Source: Micromonospora coerulea (lineage in GTDB: Bacteria; Actinomycetota; Actinomycetes; Mycobacteriales; Micromonosporaceae). From it: a stretch of DNA of 64,000 nt. The stretch is taken from NCBI RefSeq assembly GCF_016598485.1, contig NZ_JAEMUW010000004.1, positions 62,001 through 126,000 on the forward strand, written 5' to 3'. The translations under genes and the position numbers were made by a program. Position 1 is the stretch's first letter, and every line of letters begins with the position of its first letter. Positions 60,411 to 64,000 of the stretch are shown in pieces. The notes beneath the pieces are model-generated. The model ran no database searches. It was not told the origin of the DNA and was given only the letters and a program-made list of their open reading frames with translations.

Positions 60411-61471
60411 GCCCGGGCTTCGCGCTCTTCTTCTCCGCGATCCTCCTGGCGCTGAACGGCTTCTTCGTCGCCGCCGAGTTCGCCCTGGTGGCGTCCAAGC
60501 GCTACCGACTGGAGCAGGCGGCACCCGGCGGCGGTCGGGCCGCCCGGGCGGCGCTGGACGGCGTCCGCGAGCTGTCGCTGATGCTGGCCGGCGCGCAGCT
60601 CGGCATCACGCTGTGCACCCTGGGGCTGGGTGCCCTGGCCGAACCGGCCATCGAGCACCTGCTCAGCCCGCCGCTGCACGCGGTGGGCCTGCCCGACGCG
60701 GTCAGCCACCTGGTGGCGCTGCTCTTCGCCCTCGGCCTGGTGACGTTCCTGCACCTGGTGGTCGGCGAGTTGGCCCCGAAGTCGTGGGCGATCACCGACG
60801 CGGAGCGCTCCGCGACGCTGCTGGCGCTGCCCTTCCGGGCGTTCGCCCGGGTCGCCCGTCCGGTGCTCTCCGCGCTGAACGCGCTGGCCAACCTGATCCT
60901 GCGGCTGCTCGGGGTGCAGCAGCAGGACCAGCTCGCCCAGGTGCACGGCCCGGACGAGCTGCGCATCCTGCTGCAGCAGTCCCGCGAGCGCGGCCTGCTC
61001 GGCGCGGAGCAGCACCAGCTGCTGACCAGCATGCTGGAGCTGCAGGGCACCACGGTGGCGCAGGTGATGGAGCCGTTCGACCGGATCGTCACGGTCCGCC
61101 GGGATGACACCGCCGAGCGGATCGAGCACGTCTCCCGGGACAGCGGCCGATCCCGGCTGGCCGTGCTCGACGCCGGGGGCGAGGTCTGCGGCCTGGTGCA
61201 CGTCCGGGAGGCGGTCCGGGCGGTCACCACCGGCCGGCCGGCGACCGCCGGTGAGCTGATGAGCCCGGCCTTCACCGTGCCCGGGGAGGCCTCGGTCACC
61301 GAGGCGGTGGCGGCGATGCGGGGCCGGCAGGCCCAACTGGCGCTGGTCAGCAACGGCGGCGGCCCGACCCGTCCGATCGGCTTCGTGGCCCTCGAGGACC
61401 TGCTGGAGGAGGTCATCGGGGAGTTCGACGACGAGACCGACCCGGTGCCCAGGGGCCGTCGTCTGCGCTGA
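60407..61471 (+). CDS. CNNM/CorC family transporter with CBS pair (second of two)
   Basis: A 354-residue paralogue of the previous gene: LFFSAILLALNGFFVAAEFALVASKRYRLEQ, LSLMLAGAQLGITLCTLGLGALAEPA, HLVVGELAPKSWAITDAE, then CBS motifs (TTVAQVMEPFDRIVTVRRDDTAERIEHVSRDSGRSRLAVLD and AQLALVSNGGGPTRPIGFVALEDLLEEVIGEF). It ends soon after the CBS pair, so the C-terminal CorC_HlyC domain of the first protein is missing. ATG 60407 overlaps the upstream stop by 4 nt. Such paired CNNM genes are common in actinobacteria and may form a heterodimer. Confidence 0.92.
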   Translation: MSPGFALFFSAILLALNGFFVAAEFALVASKRYRLEQAAPGGGRAARAALDGVRELSLMLAGAQLGITLCTLGLGALAEPAIEHLLSPPLHAVGLPDAVSHLVALLFALGLVTFLHLVVGELAPKSWAITDAERSATLLALPFRAFARVARPVLSALNALANLILRLLGVQQQDQLAQVHGPDELRILLQQSRERGLLGAEQHQLLTSMLELQGTTVAQVMEPFDRIVTVRRDDTAERIEHVSRDSGRSRLAVLDAGGEVCGLVHVREAVRAVTTGRPATAGELMSPAFTVPGEASVTEAVAAMRGRQAQLALVSNGGGPTRPIGFVALEDLLEEVIGEFDDETDPVPRGRRLR

Positions 61472-61489
61472 CGCTGCCGTACGTCCGAT

Positions 61490-61519
61490 CGGCCGCCGGG
61501 TCCCCCGACCCGGCGGCCG
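61490..61519 (+). terminator. Strong hairpin after the CNNM pair
   Basis: A perfect 13-bp stem (CGGCCGCCGGGTC, 61490-61502, with 61507-61519) and a CCCC loop, 18 nt after the second CNNM stop. Confidence 0.8.
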
Positions 61520-61670
61520 GTCCGTCTCCACCGGGCCCGCCGCGCCCGGCTGCCGGATGGACGGGTGGCGGGCCCGGTCGTCGGTGTCGAGGTCAGGAGT
61601 GCCGGGCCGGGGACCGGGAATGCCGCCGGAGTCGGCGGCGAGGGCCCGGCGACGGGGATCGGGGGACGCG

Positions 61671-62591
61671 GTGCGGCTGACCGGGGTGTCGGCGGAGTCG
61701 GCCTGGACCGGGCTGTCGGTGAGCACCACCCTGACCAGTCCGAGCACCCGTCCCGGCCTGCGCCTGCCCGGTCGGGTGACGCTCGCCGCCGCCGGCGAGG
61801 ACGTGCCGGTACGGCACATCCGGCTGGGCCTGGTCGCCCAGGCGGAACCGGAGGAGCCGAGTTCGCCGCGCCTGGTGCAGTACCACCAGGTGCCGGTCGC
61901 CGGCCGGTTCGTGGTGCCGGCCGGGCGGCGCCGGGCGGTGGACTTCGCGCTGCCGCTGCCCTGGGAGACCCCGGTGACGATCTTCGGCGGGGTGCCGCTG
62001 ATGGGTCTGCGTACCGGTCTGCGGACCGAGGTGTCGGTGGACCCGGACCTGGACCAGGGCGCGATGGTGCCGGTCTTCGTCCATCCGCTCCCGACCCAGC
62101 AGCACATCCTCGCCGCGCTGGAAACCCTGGGCTTCGTGATGCGGCAGGCGGGCCTCCAGCAGGGCCGGCTGCCGGGGGTGGAGCAGACCCTGCCGGTGTA
62201 CCAGCGGCTGGGCTACTGGGTGGCGCCGCTGTACGCCGGGCCGATCACCGAGTTGGAGGTGATCCTGGTGACCAACGCGGCGGGGGTGGAGGTGCTGCTC
62301 TGGATGGACCGCCGGCTGTCCTTGGCCGGGGTGACCCACCAGAGCATCAGCCGGTTCCGGGTGTGGCACGCGGGCCAGGAGCGGCGCGACTGGGTGGCCA
62401 CCGTCGACGGGTGGCTGCGGCACGCCATCAACCGGCACGCGGCGGCAGCCTCCCACGCCGACTGGTCCGCGACGATCCGCGAGTCCGCCCATGTCAGCCG
62501 CCACCCCGACGAGCCGGTGGCCCCCGGCTACGGCCTGGGCGGCACGGCCGGCAGTGGCGGCATCGGCGGCGGCGGTAGCGACGGCACCTGA
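61671..62591 (+). CDS. Spo0M/SpoOM family protein
   Basis: A 306-residue protein of the sporulation-control protein Spo0M family, with an arrestin-like N-terminal half: STTLTSPSTRPGLRLPGRVTLAAAGEDVPVRHIRLGLV, then VDFALPLPWETPVTIFGGVPLMGLRTGLRTEVSVDPDLDQG and VFVHPLPTQQHILAALETLGF. The C-terminal half is less conserved and ends in a Gly/Ser tail. In Bacillus the family affects sporulation and cytoskeletal events; in actinobacteria the role is unknown. GGGGGA suits GTG 61671; ATG 61620 would add 17 Ala/Arg-rich residues. Confidence 0.85.
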   Translation: MRLTGVSAESAWTGLSVSTTLTSPSTRPGLRLPGRVTLAAAGEDVPVRHIRLGLVAQAEPEEPSSPRLVQYHQVPVAGRFVVPAGRRRAVDFALPLPWETPVTIFGGVPLMGLRTGLRTEVSVDPDLDQGAMVPVFVHPLPTQQHILAALETLGFVMRQAGLQQGRLPGVEQTLPVYQRLGYWVAPLYAGPITELEVILVTNAAGVEVLLWMDRRLSLAGVTHQSISRFRVWHAGQERRDWVATVDGWLRHAINRHAAAASHADWSATIRESAHVSRHPDEPVAPGYGLGGTAGSGGIGGGGSDGT

Positions 62592-62620
62592 CCTCGCCCC
62601 GCGCGCCGCCCTCCCGCGCC

Positions 62621-62640
62621 GATCACAAAGTTGTGGTGCC
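62621..62640. repeat. GATCA-anchored repeat, half copy
   Basis: GATCACAAAGTTGTGGTGCC matches the left arm of the element at 6486 in 17 of 20 positions. The right arm is missing. It lies between the convergent Spo0M and LysE-family genes. Confidence 0.45.
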
Positions 62641-62667
62641 CGTTGTGCGACGAACGACGGCTCCGGG

Positions 62668-63336
62668 TCAGACGGAGGCGGTGGCGAGCTTGATGCTGAA
62701 GCCGAGGAAGAGGGCGGCGACCGCCGTGGTCCCGCCGACCGCGAGCGGGCGGCGGCGGTGGAACTGGGCGGCGAGGAAGGTGCCGGCGAAGATCAGCGCG
62801 GTCAGGTAGAGCGCGCTGGTGACCTGGGCGATCAGGCCGAGTAGCAGGAACGACAGCGCCGGCCAGGCGTACCCGGGCTCGACGAACTGGATGAAGAACG
62901 AGATGAAGAACAGGATCGCCTTCGGGTTGAGCAGGCTGATCACCAGCGCCTTGCGGAACGGGCTGCGCACCGCCGCCGGCTCGGCCGCGTCGATCAGCCG
63001 TGGCGTGGCCGGGTCGTTGCGGTCGCGCCAGCGCCGCCAGGCCCCGCGCAGCATCATCAACCCCACATAACCGAGGTACGCCGCGCCGGCGTACTTGATC
63101 ACGAGGAAGAGCGGGGGGTACGCCTGGAGCAGCGACGCCACCCCGGCGGCGGAGAGGATCATCAGCACCGAGTCGCCGACGAACACCCCGCCCGCGGCCC
63201 GGTAGCCCGCCCCCACCCCGCGCCGCGCGGCGGTGGAGAGCACGAAGAGCGAGTTCGGCCCGGGCAGCAGGATGATCGCCACGGTCCCCAGCAGGTACGT
63301 CCAGATGTCGGTGATGCCCAGCACGCCGGTCATCAT
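62668..63336 (-). CDS. LysE/RhtB family amino-acid exporter
   Basis: A 222-residue six-helix exporter. The N-terminal signature is LLGTVAIILLPGPNSLFVLSTAARRGVGAGYRAAGGVFVGD, and later come YAGAAYLGYVGLMMLRGAW and FRKALVISLLNPKAILFFISFFIQFV. The form resembles LeuE/RhtB, exporters of leucine, homoserine or related amino acids; the substrate is unknown. ATG 63336 overlaps the stop of the upstream GNAT gene by ATGA, so the acetyltransferase and exporter are coupled, which hints at a detoxification or export pair. Confidence 0.92.
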   Translation of the reverse strand: MMTGVLGITDIWTYLLGTVAIILLPGPNSLFVLSTAARRGVGAGYRAAGGVFVGDSVLMILSAAGVASLLQAYPPLFLVIKYAGAAYLGYVGLMMLRGAWRRWRDRNDPATPRLIDAAEPAAVRSPFRKALVISLLNPKAILFFISFFIQFVEPGYAWPALSFLLLGLIAQVTSALYLTALIFAGTFLAAQFHRRRPLAVGGTTAVAALFLGFSIKLATASV

Positions 63337-63980
63337 GACGCCACGGGCGCCGCCGGGCGAAGCCTTTCCCGGAGCCTGGCCTGTGCGTTCGGCCACTCGT
63401 CGGCGAGCATGGAGTAGAGCGCCGACTCCCGCCAGGTGCCGTCGGACCGGCGGCGGTTGGACCGCAGGGTGCCCTCCCGGGTGGCGCCGAGCCGCTCGAT
63501 GGCGCGCTGCGAGCGCTCGTTGAGGGTGCTGGTCTGCCAGGTGACCCGGACGGCGTCCAGCTCCTCGAAGGCGCGGGTGAGCAGCAGCAGCTTCGCCTCG
63601 GTGTTGATCCCGGTGCGCCACCAGGCCCGGCCGAGCTGGGTGAAGCCGATCTCCATCGACCGCAGGTCCTCGTCCGGCTGGTAGTAGGAGGTGGTGCCGA
63701 CCACCGCCCCGGTGGCGGCGCAGCGCTGCACCCACGGCACCCGTACGCCCCGCTGGTGATCGGCGAGCGCGACCCGGATGTAATCGGCCATGCCGGCCAC
63801 GTCGGTGGGGCGGGGGCTGCCGACGTACCGCCAGACCTCGGGGTCGTCGAGGGCGACGTACAGCTCCTCGGCGTGCGCCAGGTCCAGCGGCTCCAGCAGC
63901 ACGTGCTCGCCGCGCAGCACCGCCGGCTCCAGCCAGGGCGAGCGGGCCGGCCGCAGGTACGCCGGCACCGGCGCGGTCAC
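63333..63980 (-). CDS. GNAT family N-acetyltransferase (RimJ-like)
   Basis: A 215-residue GNAT protein near the right edge. PAVLRGEHVLLEPLDLAHAEELYVALDDPEVWRYVG is the RimJ/RimL-like start, then VVGTTSYYQPDEDLRSMEIGFTQLGRAWWRTGINTEAKLLLLTRAFEELDAVRVTWQTSTLNERSQRAIERLGATREG and a late SALYSMLADEW. The substrate is unknown. The start was placed at GTG 63980; no stop appears before the window edge, so a longer N-terminus is possible. It overlaps the exporter gene. Confidence 0.88.
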   Translation of the reverse strand: MTAPVPAYLRPARSPWLEPAVLRGEHVLLEPLDLAHAEELYVALDDPEVWRYVGSPRPTDVAGMADYIRVALADHQRGVRVPWVQRCAATGAVVGTTSYYQPDEDLRSMEIGFTQLGRAWWRTGINTEAKLLLLTRAFEELDAVRVTWQTSTLNERSQRAIERLGATREGTLRSNRRRSDGTWRESALYSMLADEWPNAQARLRERLRPAAPVAS

Positions 63981-64000
63981 CCCGGCGGCCGGCTCGGGCA

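Overview
The window is a contiguous piece of a very GC-rich actinobacterial chromosome, most likely from Micromonosporaceae (Micromonospora or a close relative). This is inferred from the very high GC, frequent GTG starts, 4-nt start/stop overlaps, many leaderless TANNNT promoters, the infB-rbfA-truB-ribF-rpsO-pnp order, the clgR-pspA-pspM block and dispersed palindromes anchored on GATCA or CTCCAG. I see no tRNA, rRNA, insertion sequence, prophage or CRISPR array. No gene-free stretch exceeds 300 bases.

Layout. 1-14.2 kb is a translation and RNA-processing island: infB (5' end outside the window), a DUF503 gene, rbfA, an NrnA-type DHH phosphoesterase, small membrane genes, a P-loop kinase-like gene, a MATE exporter, a frameshifted membrane-protein gene on the minus strand, truB, ribF, rpsO with a structured leader, and pnp. 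14.2-27.7 kb holds an M16 peptidase, dapB, an AraC-DinB gene broken in a poly-C run, acetyltransferases, a SigG/SigX5-type ECF sigma factor with a VOC gene, a GT87 mannosyltransferase, an AlkX/YcaQ-type DNA glycosylase, a DUF2752 gene, thyX, dapA and RNase J. 27.7-38.7 kb holds a secreted streptogrisin-like protease, two overlapping YbjN-domain genes, ftsK, an SMR guanidinium exporter under a guanidine-III riboswitch, an ornithine-cyclodeaminase-like gene, rimO, pgsA and cinA. 38.7-41.3 kb is the envelope-stress unit clgR, pspA, pspM.

41.3-52.1 kb is all minus strand: a 1,201-residue multicopper-oxidase-like protein whose copper-ligand motifs are nearly all replaced, fused to three fibronectin III domains; then Nei2, a CPCC protein, an SAM hydroxide adenosyltransferase and the Lhr helicase-nuclease. 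52.2-58.9 kb carries an orphan gene behind an AT-rich promoter and a six-gene Mrp/Mnh cation/proton antiporter operon (mnhAB fused, then C, D, E, F, G). 58.9-64 kb has two overlapping CNNM/CBS transporter genes preceded by a leaderless upstream ORF, a Spo0M gene, a LysE-family exporter and an acetyltransferase.

Most of this is housekeeping. The points most worth a second look are the copper-less oxidase-FnIII protein, the poly-C frameshift in the AraC-DinB gene, the guanidine-III riboswitch with a visible competing strand, a palindromic repeat lying inside the rimO reading frame, and the leaderless upstream ORF before the CNNM pair. All functional calls are from reading the sequence; no database search was run.
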